64,000 nt of DNA from Chrysoperla carnea (lineage: Eukaryota; Arthropoda; Insecta; Neuroptera; Chrysopidae), in assembly GCF_905475395.1 (NCBI RefSeq), contig NC_058340.1, forward strand, positions 58,196,181-58,260,180, given 5' to 3'. A program made the translations under genes and the position numbers. The notes under the pieces were generated by a model that saw nothing but the letters and a program-made list of their open reading frames with translations, was not told the DNA's origin and did no database searches. Below, one piece after another: positions 29,011 through 42,689 of this stretch. Within the stretch, counting starts at the first letter, position 1. Each line of letters opens with the position of its first letter.

Positions 29011-30428
29011 ATATACTTTAGATGAATTAGTCTTTCATATATGAATTTGTGGCAAAAAAAAATTAATGCAACTTCTCTAACCACTTTCGATCTGAACCAT
29101 AAACTGTCTTAACGATTTCAACTCAAAGTCTAACATGAACTTAATTAATATAGTCAGACTGTCAGGTCAAGGATTCGAAAATATTCTCTAAATTATTAAT
29201 CATATACATAATATTTAAACAATTAACTTTATTAGTTTTTATTTTATAATTTTGTGCGCCCCATTTAAGTTAAAAAATTTAATTATGTATTTTCAACCTT
29301 TTTTACGGTTGAAAAAAAAAAATGTATAGGTATTGTTGGAAAATCAAGTACTTAACTTTTTGTTCAACCGATAACTACAAAATGCTAATCATACTTTATC
29401 ATCTATTAATATTTTTTTATTAATTTTAAATTTTTTTATCTTGTCTTATCATTTACGTTCATAATTCCATAGATAAAACATTATTTCTAGGATCCGTAGA
29501 TTTAAAACCAGGAATATTTAAATCATTTTGAAACGAAATGGAGAGTTCAAAAATTCATTTTTCGTCTTCTAATTCCAGATTTTGTGTAAGAAGATTTAAA
29601 CACTTATAGAGTCGTGAAAAGTTTTACCTAACTTTAGTGGCAAAATAACCCATGTCGTTATTGCAACAACGCCCTTATTAAATCCAACCCATTTTCTCAC
29701 CCTAACCAAATCGTCCATAACTATTGTATACTCTTTAGGAATAAGTTGTCCATAATCCTATCATGCCACAAAAGGATAAAAGACAATTTTCAGCTTTCTT
29801 TTCTCATTTTTGAAAAACATTCGTAATAGAAAAAGATGTTTTTATGGAGAAAAATGAAAAAACTCCCTCCTCAAAGTTCTTAAAATTTCAATTTATAACT
29901 CAAAGCTTTGAGGTACATAAAATATACTAGACTAACTTGATTTGTTTACTGAAAAATTTGTTTTAACTTAAAATTCGTTAAGCTCGGAAACGAACCACAT
30001 TACAAAAACATATTTACTTGAAAAAGTTTGTTTTCGAAAAGCAACTATATAGTGGACGGGAAACAAAAACAAGCAGCTTCCTACAATTGTTCGCTCACTG
30101 CAAACCCATTCTCATACATCAACCCGAAAAACTTGTTAAACAAAATCCAACCGCATTTTCAAAACCTGTAATTTCATTTTCAAAAAATAAATTTAATGTT
30201 TAAATGATTTTAATTGTTTCAATATATTGCTATATTTAATTGCTTTTATGCTCAAATTGCGTTTAATTGAGCATTACATGGTTAATTGAGCTATAATAAA
30301 GGCAATTAAGTACATTTACATTGTTATTATAAATGATTATTTAGATTTGCTATTTTGATTTATTAGAAAAGTATCAAATTTTAATATCAGTGAAGTAAAA
30401 TATGAAATTATTTTTATTCAGAATTAAA
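29011..30428. other. Intergenic, no gene seen
   Basis: AT-rich DNA without a supported exon or a clear repeat boundary. An open frame at 30018-30203 has no recognisable features. Confidence 0.4.
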
Positions 30429-31215
30429 TCTATATATATAAAAAGAGAGTGTTTGTTTGTATGTCCCCGATTTTCCCTAAAACTAACCATTGACCTTCGG
30501 TAGGGGATTATGTCATTGGGAAGCCCTTAGGCTCCCATTGTGAATAAGGGAGTTTGGTGGGGGTGGAATTAAAAATGATCTAGGAATTCATAGAAAATAG
30601 ATTAAAAAAATAGTTCTAATAGTACAATAGGCCCCACTGTCAATAGTACAATTTTCACTAGATGGCGCTACTGGCGCAAATGTCTTTCGATTTTTCTCGA
30701 AAATACTGGAATGTTCCATAGATTTCTATCGAATTTTCTAGAATTTTCTCGAACATTCTGGAATGTTCTATGGATTTCTATCGAATTTTTTAGAACTTTC
30801 TCGAATATTCTCGAATGTTGTATGGATTTTTATTGAATTTTATCAAACTTTCTCGAACAATCTGGAATGTTCCATAGGGTTCTGTCGAATTTTCTAGAAT
30901 TTTCTCGAACATTCTGGAATGTTCTATGGATTTATATCGAATTTTCTAGAATTTTCTCGAACATTCTGGAATGTTCTATGGATTTCTATCGAATTTTCTA
31001 GAACTTTCTCGAACATTCTGGAATGTTCCATGGGTTTCTATAGATCTTTCCCTTACTTTTCCGTTCACACAGAGAGTGTAGACATAATATTGGGATCGGC
31101 CAAAAAATCTTACTGTTCCGTACACACAGAGAGAATTAAAAAAAAAGTCTTTCATTTAACAATTTTGATATTTAAATGTGCAAAAACAACCCAGCGAAGC
31201 GGATTTAACAGCTAG
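30429..31215. mobile_element. Non-autonomous Helitron
   Basis: The element begins TCTATATATATAAAA and ends with GCGAAGCGG, a short spacer and CTAG, and is inserted between A and T: the 5'-TC, 3'-CTRR and A/T target pattern of Helitrons. It is 787 bp long, with no Rep or helicase frame. The interior from about 30690 to 31050 is a tandem array of roughly 50-60-bp units built on TTCTCGAACATTCTGGAATG. A long open frame across the array is a by-product of the repeats. Confidence 0.85.
30690..31050. repeat. Minisatellite inside the Helitron
   Basis: About six units share TCGAACATTCTGGAATGTTC and TTCTATCGAATTTTCTAGAA. Each unit carries TTCTAGAA or TTCTCGAA inverted motifs that resemble heat-shock elements (nTTCnnGAAn). 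Units vary by substitutions and small length changes. Confidence 0.85.
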
Positions 31216-32172
31216 TATTTTTCTAAAAATTAGTACTGTTGCTGTTATTAATGACATTTAAATATTAAAATTAATACATAATAATTAAAAATTATTTTAA
31301 TATTCCAAGTATTACATATACAATAGGGTACTTCCGGTAGTGAAAATAAATTATGAAATTTGATAAAAATTAAAATTTATGTAGAAATACACTTAAATAT
31401 TCTGATTTTGAGTCATAAAAGCACATTTTTGATTTATTATATTAAAATTAAAAGCGTAATTTCTAATCTGTATATCACGTGACCTAAAACACGAGCCGCC
31501 ATAATGTGACATCATATAGGCAAAAATAATATGCATTAATTACTAATTTGTTCATGACTTTCATAGTAATTGTAGGTTATGTTACCATCAACTTTATTTA
31601 TACATATAATAATTACATACACGACTGTTGTTTTTACCAATATTACGTCACCAAAGTGGCTGACAGCAATTTTGCGAGAATAAAAAAGGTTTAAAATTTT
31701 TGTGGCTTTTTATTAGGAAAATCAACATTTTGAAGTACTTTTTTCAAATATTGTAGAAAATGCCTTATTATATACTGCAATCATCACTTTTCAAAATGAT
31801 AATTTATTGACATAAAGTTGTCTGTATATGTGTAATGGTCTATAGCGCAATGTATGTGTCATACGTCATAAATTGGCGGTTTTTTAAATTAAAAAATTCT
31901 TGATAATTATTATAGTTTGTGTTTACTGTACCAAATATGATATCCATATACATACTTGGCAATATATTTTTTTTTAAATAAATAAATACTAAAAATACGT
32001 CTCACATGTGTTTATAGTAAACTTGACTAATAAACTAAATTGTGTTAATTAATCTGTGAGTGCGTGTTCTTAACAATTAAGTGTAATTATTATAAAGTTT
32101 AATTGAAAAGTGTTAACAAAATTAATTAATTTTAGTACCCGTTTAATATTTTTTAAATAAATCGTTTACAAA

Positions 32173-32193
32173 ATGATGGATATAATAAGTAAG
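32173..32193 (+). CDS. Candidate alternative first exon (7 codons), possibly of UGP
   Basis: MMDIISK runs into a GTAATG donor in phase 0. It is the nearest candidate ATG exon I found upstream of the UGP body, 4 kb away. The donor is weaker than those of the candidates at 13332 and 21214. Confidence 0.3.
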
Positions 32194-33486
32194 GTAATGA
32201 AAATATTTGGTCAAATAAGGATAACCGAAAAAAACAATTTGAAACATATTGTCGATGAAAATTTTAAAAATATTTTCTAATTATTATATTTAACGAATGA
32301 ACATTTTCGATGACAATAAGAAATCATGTCTAATTGCTTACTATTTATCGAATATTTTACGTTAATTTTAAAAATTTTCCCGATAATAAGAAACACATTT
32401 TATCACCTTGAAAGTAGTAGTAAGCCTTTCTAAAATTCATGTTTTTGATTTGGATTTAAAAAAAAAAAAGTCGGAAAAGGACGAAATATTTTCTTCCAAT
32501 AATGGATTAAATGCTTATTTAATTAATCTGCCATTGCGCTGAAAACTTTGGAAGAAATTTAAAAAACTTCCCAAAGATTTTAAAATTTCAGTGATAAAAA
32601 TCGAATAGTACTGTTAAATTTAAATCTATCCTAAATGCGGTATATGAGTCCTGCAAAAATCACCTTCTTTGAGTGTAGCAGACCCAATCTTTGAGAATAT
32701 ACTACGAATAAACACTGCAGGGAATAAGGAATTTTTATTGATTTTAACGCTTTTCAAAGTACTGAATTTTAAATTTCATGGTACTGACAACGTTAATTAA
32801 TATGAATGTTACTGATTATTTATCAAGAGTGCCAAACTAAAACTAAACTGACTAGGCAACAGTATAAACACCTAAAAAAATTCAGATTTTCAATGGGTCA
32901 TCATCGAATTCTGTCTAGAGCAAATCGAGTAAATTCGGTACTCTGTTTAGCACGAAGATAAAAAACTTTTTGAATAACGGAACAAGTGGGTGTTGTTACA
33001 TAAATATTATCTAATTAGACATAAATTTAATGTTTTCGTATTATTTTAAAACGTATTATTATTTCGTATTACTTAAAAGAATTTGTCTCTTTCAAATTTG
33101 TAATACTTTTTTAATAACAATTATATTGAAATCGAATTTACTTTCGTGGCATGGTGTCATTTTCTTCCGGGCTACAGTACTATAATAATTAGTATTATTG
33201 TTATTTATATTTAAAAGTTAATTTTTTGTAATAAACTTAAAATTATGATGATAATTAAAATTTATGTATAATTTTGAACTTTTTTAATAAAAGTTATCAT
33301 TACAACTATTTATTTTTGAAAAAATCTAGAATAGTTTTGTTATAATCAAGATCATATCAGTAACTCTTTAAAAATTAACAATTTAATTAAATTCAACTAA
33401 ATACCAATAATTAGCAAAATATATAGTAAAATGGAAATATTGTATTTTTCGATTTTCATTTCTTTTAAAAAATATAATATAAAACA

Positions 33487-34230
33487 AGTGAAAACAAACA
33501 TTTGACTGAGTTAATTGTTGAAATACCATGTAAAGACAGTGTTGATCACGCAATCGATTGTTTTTTACGTCATGTAAAGTAAAGAAAGATACTCAAACAT
33601 ACATAGATGCAACTGATATTCCAATATAATAAATAATACCTTTGCACATAATTTGCGCTCTCTCGGGTAAACAGTGGTGTTTACGAAACAACGTTTCAAA
33701 CAAAAGTTGTTTATTTTTTTAAATGAACATTTTTTACATTTAAACTTTTGTTCTATCCCTAACGGTTTTAAATGGGTCCTACGGACCCAAGACCCAATTG
33801 ACCTATGTTGCTCATTTACGAACTTGACCTCACTTTTTATGTCCTGCGCACGCTATAAAATATTCAGCTTGATATCTTTTTTCTATTTTGAGCTATCGTG
33901 TTGACAGACAGACGGACAGACAAACGAAAATAGACTAATTAGGTGATTTTATGAGCACCTATACCAAAATTTTGTTCGTTGCGTCAATATTTTCTAGCGT
34001 TACAAACTTGGGACTAAACTTATCATATAAAAAATATTGGTGCTACGAAAAAAATTTGGGTATAGATGTTCATAGAATCATCTAATTAGTCCACTTTCGG
34101 TTGTCCATCCGTCTGTCAACACGATAACTTAAAAACGAAAAAGATATCTGCTGAATATTTTACAGCGCATTCAGTACGTAAAGAATGAGGTCGAGTTCGT
34201 AAATGGGCAACATAGGTCAATTCAAAACAT
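33487..34230. repeat. Interspersed repeat followed by an inverted-repeat element
   Basis: The first part (33487-33720) is a second copy of the family at 18838. From about 33780 to 33985 a block is repeated in inverted form at about 34040-34225; shared blocks include ACCTATGTTG, GTTGACAGAC-type runs and GACTAATTAG. Together they form a foldback of about 450 bp. No protein is encoded. Confidence 0.7.
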
Positions 34231-36149
34231 GATGTTGCTAGAGATTTAGAACTATATTAGACGGTTGATGGTTGATCTACTTTAAATGATACAGAACATA
34301 CAATTTAATATTGCATATGTGTCTAAATTTAATTAACATTGAAATCCTAAATTTGAAAAATTAAAATTCTCTTTACAAAATTCCGAAAACTAAAACTAAC
34401 AACAACAAAATTATTCATTATTCACATAAGAACGGTATTTTTGCATCACCCTGTATTTTAATACCTCACGTTACTGTTTGGCATTCCCTTATTTAACATA
34501 TAGAAATACTAATATTAAATACCAAGTTTCTCACAATGTTGATAAACTCTGAAAATTTCATTTGGCATTTAAGGTCATTATAAAATATGTATGGACATTA
34601 AATTATTAAATTTTTGTGACATCAAATTGTTATCGTACAAATATTTTCATATTTCAAATTCTAATCAGTAATATATTTACATGGCCATTTATTGCATATA
34701 TTACATTTCTTTATACGTATTAGAATTTATAGCTTGGAGTTCGAACCCTAAAGCAACTTAATAAGTTAATCCAGTAAACTTGTCGCCTGAAAACTAGCGA
34801 GACAGGTAAAACATGGACACGTTATGCACATGTATCCACGAATACTATTAGCCCTGAAGTGACGCAAAACAGTCGCGACCTTGCAAAAATAAATTGAGAG
34901 GAATATATCGGCAGCACCGTGATGTTTTCGCCCGTACCGTTCACTTTCATGGCAATATCGAAGTATTACAAATATGTTGAAAATAGAAGGCAAAAATTAT
35001 TCGCTTGGCGCTTATTCCTTGGTTTAAATAACTTTAAAGTTTAGACGTAGTCCTGTTCACGCTAAGCAGCTCACTTCTATCATTTTTTAATCACTTTAAA
35101 CTGAAAAGAATATAACTCCATATTTAATTTTGTTTTATAAAACTATTTTATTTAGAATTAAATCCAGCCGTAATTGTTGGATCACCCTGTATAATTCACT
35201 CAAACCAAGTTGTCAAATTTTTACTCGATAATTTGAAATGTCCAAATATAAATTGAATATGTATTAAAAACGTTATGTTTCATTTTCGTATTAAATCAAA
35301 TGCCGTTTCGACAAAAAATACTCAAGATCTTTTAGTACAAAAATGCAATGTGATGGGTTTCAAACTATTAACAGAGTAGGGGTCTGCGGTGATATTAGAT
35401 GCCAAGTAAATTTTGAAATTTAATTTATAATTATTATTTTGATCAAACTAATTATTTTTCCTACATTGATATTACATCTGCCATTTGTTACAATAGTGGA
35501 TATTCTCTAAGGTTAAAGACCCAAAGGTGACATAAGTGTCTCTAAACTTAGCCTAATGTATTTAGGAAAATATTTTTTGTAAAGCATAAGCATGAGAGTC
35601 TTTGGCGTGTCTCTAGTTAGAGAACTTCTAAACGCAAGATCTGTCTAGGTATGATGATGTTTTTTGTTATAAAACATTTCAGACTTTTTTACACTCGAAT
35701 CAACCTATGCTAATGTCACAGCGCGGTACCAGACAATTTTTGAGTAAATTATATTTTTTGTACTTGTTCGGTTTAATCGTTATTCTGTTCGTTAAAGTTG
35801 TTCTTGCTTTTCCTTACTTTTTGATGGAGATAAATAATTGTCCTAATTTCAAGTAATTCAAGGGCAAAGGTAATTACATTGTCCCAATTTATATTATAAT
35901 AATTATAATTCCACACGGCCCCTATGCTTTATAACACATTCAAAAACATAAATTAGAGCTTGATGAAGATAGTCCATTTCTTCTTCAAGCCTTATTATAT
36001 ATTATATTTTGTGTTTCATGGTAATTTTTAAAAAAGCGCTAGTTAATAAATTAATAAATAAATTAATTAATTAATTAATTAATCGTAATGAACCATGTTA
36101 AAATTTTCGAAGGAAAGAAGTTTTAATTAATAATATATGTTTGTTACAG
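34231..36149. other. Non-coding DNA upstream of the main UGP exons
   Basis: Probably intron if UGP starts upstream. Two CACCCTGTAT motifs (about 34450 and 35185) look like ends of mariner-type MITEs, but I could not pair them. A short TTAA/AATT microsatellite lies at about 36055-36083. Confidence 0.45.
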
Positions 36150-38622
<2,473 letters not shown>

Positions 38623-38628
38623 ATACAT

Positions 38629-39034
38629 AATGTGTGTCTGTCTACATATTAGGATTATTTCTTAAAAATTCAATTTATAGCCAATGAGAGTGCTTTGTAT
38701 AAAAAATAATGCCCAATTATTGTACTATTTGCAAACAGCATACATTTTTAATATTGTTATACATATTTTTTTTTTTTTTAAATTGTTTTATTGTAAATAT
38801 TTAATATATATTATTAACATAGTAAAATATTAATGTGTGTCTGTCTACATATTAGGATTATTTCTTAAAAATTCAATTTATAGCCAATGAGAGTGCTTTG
38901 TATAAAAAATAATGCCCAATTATTGTACTATTTGCAAACAGCATACATTTTTAATATTGTTATACATATTATTATTTTTTCTTAAATTGTTTTATTGTAA
39001 ATATTTAATATATATTATTAACATAGTAAAATAT
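38629..39034. repeat. 203-bp tandem duplication in the UGP 3' UTR
   Basis: Copy one (38629-38831) and copy two (38832-39034) are almost identical, differing mainly within a T-run. Both begin AATGTGTGTCTGTCTACATA. Poly(A)-type AATAAA signals occur just after the second copy (about 39045 and 39107). High identity means a recent event. Confidence 0.9.
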
Positions 39035-41896
39035 TGAATTTGTAAATAAATATATAAAATACAAATTAATACAAGATAATATTGTACAGTACCTAATATT
39101 TTACAAAAATAAAATTTGTTACAGTTGTGTTTTGAAAATTATTTTTACTTTTGTACATAGTTTTTACCTTTTTTAACCGACTTCAAACAAAAACGGAGGA
39201 GGTTATCAATTCGACTGTATTTTTTTTTATGTTTGTTACCTCAGAACTTTCGACTGGGTGAACCGACTTTGATGATTCTTTATCTGTTTGAAAGCTAGTG
39301 CTTCCCGTGTGGTCCCATTTCATTTTGGTCGAGTTCTGATAACGGTATCCATGAGAAAAACATTAAAGTCTTAATTTTGCATTAAGTATGCACGACAAGA
39401 GGATGAATAAATTATATTATCGTTATTTTTTTACTTTTGAGTGCATTTTAATTTGTTTTAATACAAGCCCCCTTTCTCTCTTCGCAGTTCTTAGAATCAA
39501 AACAATTCTTCCTCTAAATTTAAAAAAAGTGTTCATTTGAGTGTCAAATGAATCTTTTGGGGTGCCTGGAAATTTAAAAGGCAACTCAAAATATTTTTAT
39601 TATCATATTATTCATTTCTTTTCTAAACTATTTACAAATAATTTTAATTAATTTGACCTTCGAAAAAATCAAATCAAATAAAACCAGTTTTGTTGTTGTT
39701 TAATCTATGGTTGGACCTAAATTAATTATTATGTTTTCAATATTAGTTAATTTTCAATTAATGTATGTAACATATTAAAATTAAGTTCTAATTAAAATTG
39801 GCATCCAAATTTATTATCTTAATATTTTCATTATCGTTATTTTAAGAAACATTAGATTTTTTTGTAATACATTATTGGTTTTTTTGTGTGAAATATTCGA
39901 GTTGGAGTGTGCTTCTATACAAACAAGTCATTTACGCAGATGAGATTTATTTATAATTATTTAATTAACTTACTTTGTAACAATTTGGTAGACCAACTAT
40001 CATTTTAGATTTTAGTTTAATTTTTTTACTTGTGTTATTAAAAGTTGACTCTTAAAAGAGAGTTAAGTACTCAAAATATGAGGAACGAAATTTATTGACG
40101 GATTCCCTCAGGAAACCAAAAACCCATGTTGCCAGGTTGAAAATGCGTACTCTCTATCATTTTTAGGGGTCTGAGCAAATAAAAATATTATACCTATGCC
40201 TAGTATTTGTAACTTAAGTCCCTGAAAGATTTTTGCCTAAATTGAGATATCTTTCAGCTATTGCACCCAAAAGCTTAAAAAACAGGTTTTTCCTTGCTAG
40301 ATGTAAGCATTACTCAATTTTGAAACTAAAACATTGTTTTTTTTAACTTTGAGGTGCGATGTCTGGAAAATTTTAGGCAAAAATCATTCTGACAACTTTT
40401 GACTTTAATTACAATACGTATACAACAATTTAAGCCGTTCAGACTGATAATATTTGCGCCCCTATAAAGAGGAGGGACATGGGTTTTCTAAAGTATACGA
40501 ATTAATCTACGGATCTCGTTCCTTAAAATTTTCAAACTAATCCCCCTTTCAGAACCTATTTTTAAATTTATTCAATATTTTAGAAAATTGTGAAATAATA
40601 AAAAGGGATTTTTGTTATTTTTTAAGGCTTTTATTTTATTTAAAAATGATTTTATTGTAACTTTAATGATATTTAAATGTTACAGAATCCTGATGTAAAT
40701 AGCTCGGAGGTAGAAATGGAAGAATACAAACTATCAAGTCATAAATTTTTTATTTTATACATTTTACAATTTTAACAAATAAGTACTAAGATACTGGAGT
40801 TAAATTTGTTAAATCCAACTAAATATAAGTTGTATTTTATTTTAATAAATATTAATTAAAATTATGTATATAATTTATTATGAGCATATTAAACATTTTA
40901 ATCAATTAAATTTATTAATTTATTAATGTTTATTTTAGATTAATAGTGTTCGTCAATTCATAATTTTTTCATGATGTTCCCATAAATTCAAGGCAAGATC
41001 GAGATATTTGTCAGCTTATAATCGCTTATAATTTGTAAGGCTATTACAAAGCCATGTTTGCCCAGGGAGATTCAGACCATCAAAATGCAGCTTTTATTAT
41101 AAACATAAATTATACATTTTTGTAATTACCGAATAAAGGATTAATAAAATAGTATTAATATTATTATTATTATTATTATACAAATCAATTAATTTTCGTT
41201 TTTCATTGTTTAATTTTGTAACTTTCCCTTCACGCCTGTTTTTATGTTTACTACCCACACCTGTAATTTGTTTACTTGATTATGATTTATTTTTAGCTAT
41301 TAGAACAGATGGTGTCCCTACGATTATAAGCTTGTGTGTTAGCTTTAAGAGCTCCAGGTCCTCAAAATGCAACGTGAACCAACACTCTTTCAAGTTTTCC
41401 TGCCTACTAGCAACTTATAGTTGTGGATCTTCTGTAATCTGTTGTTTTGTGGTTTAATGAATGGGTGAATGATGGTATATTGTGACTCTCCAGTTTGGTA
41501 TAATGTTTACCGTTTTTCTTTTTGTATAATTAAAATTTTAATTTTTTTTTATTTGTGTATTTTTAGAGCTGAAAGTGAAAACTTTTCGACATAAATTTTA
41601 AATTATGTAACATCAAATTTGGGAGAGGGGGTGGTGTTATGTGAAAAGTGTTTGATGTAACATTTAACTGACTTGGGATATCGTATATTTTTAATTGTAC
41701 AAAAAATAATACACAGTACATTTTTTACTTTTCGTTTTTAATTTCTTTTTAGGTGATTTTTTTTGTCATTGATTTCGATACTGAGAGTCGAACTCGAGCC
41801 TTTCTAGTGAATAGTAGAATACTATTAAAGCAATTCACTATTATTAAACAATTTATTTTAATTTGGCTAAATTATTTTGTATTTGCTTACTTTTAG
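39035..41896. other. Intergenic, one widespread insect repeat
   Basis: From about 39175 the block ACCGACTTCAAACAAAAACG ... GGAGGAGGTTATCAATTCGA matches an interspersed repeat that I recall from many insect genomes. TTA repeats lie near 41157-41178. A possible acceptor followed by NPDVNSSEVEMEEY at about 40686 could be a small exon but nothing links it to a gene. No other gene is seen. Confidence 0.45.
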
Positions 41897-42519
41897 GGTC
41901 AGTAGATGGTTTAACTTTGGCGTCACATTACGGATATAATACGCAATATCAAGATCCTGAATTTTATGCAGCAACTCAGGCAATACATCGAATGAATGAA
42001 TCAAGTACGCGCTACAGTCGACATAGACAATATTATACAACGGATGCACGTAGTAGAAGGGCTGTGGATTATGGTACTCCAGCTTATTATGATACTTCTT
42101 ATGAGCCTGGTTCACATACTCGTAGCGCATTAACTTCTAGGCATAGGAGCGGTAGGCGAAATGCAACTGATAAGCCAACTGATTTAGGTCACGCAACTAA
42201 AGTATCCCCAACTACTGTTCAATGGCTACTGGATAATTATGAAACTGCTGAAGGGGTGGTATTACCACGGAGTACATTGTATGGCAGTTATTTACAACAT
42301 TGTAGTGACCATAATTTTGAATCAGTAAATATGGCATCTTTTGGAAAGCTGATTCGATCAGTTTTTTTAGGTTTAAGTACACGTCGATTAGGAACAAGGG
42401 GAAATTCAAAGTATCATTATTATGGTCTTCGAGTGAAACCAAGTTCACCTTTGTTTAGTATGATGGATGATACTAAAAGTAATTCTGTAAAATATACCAA
42501 AACCATTCCAAAAAGTTGA
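41897..42519 (+). CDS. RFX-type winged-helix DNA-binding domain, ending right after the domain
   Basis: RFX factors bind X-boxes and control ciliary genes. The exon opens at a TTTTAG acceptor in phase 1 and encodes about 207 residues to a TGA. A polar region rich in Y, R and S comes first, then the complete RFX domain from TVQWLLDNYETAEG through FGKLIRSVFLGLSTRRLGT to GNSKYHYYGLRVK. Full-length RFX proteins continue with B, C and dimerisation domains of several hundred residues; here the frame ends after 21 more residues (PLFSMMDDTKSNS...). AATAAA signals at 42677 suggest a real 3' end. No upstream exon was found; an internal ATG at 41992 could start a 175-residue protein. It may be a short isoform, a DBD-only paralogue or an intronless retrocopy. 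A weak GTATGA donor near 42457 could lead to exons I cannot find. Confidence 0.8.
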
Positions 42520-42689
42520 TGAATAGAATCTGTACTTATGTTGTATTATTACTTTGTGCAAGTGGACATTCCTGGTTATTTCATAGCTTTGACTGCATAT
42601 ATGCAGATTGAATTTTATTATATTTATAGTTTCTTTTATGTTATATAATTTGAAATCTATGATTTTATTTTTGTCAAATAAATAAATTA

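Noticed and set aside
30919-31215. 98-codon open frame
   Set aside because: It is the translation of the Helitron minisatellite; the protein is repetitive only because the DNA is.
34735-34830. GGGTTCGAACTCC on the minus strand, resembling a tRNA B box
   Set aside because: No A box or cloverleaf could be placed at a fitting distance.
34766-34993. 75-codon minus-strand frame
   Set aside because: No domain, splice context or homologue that I recognise. Cysteines look random.
40686-40774. Possible exon NPDVNSSEVEMEEY after a TTACAG acceptor
   Set aside because: It has no clear donor or partner gene; the phase cannot be tied to UGP or RFX.
41775-41845. tRNA-like sequence on the minus strand with GAGTTCGACTC B-box-like motif and an anticodon-like stem
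   Set aside because: The acceptor ends do not pair, the anticodon loop has eight bases and the T stem is poor. At most it is a decayed tRNA or SINE relic.
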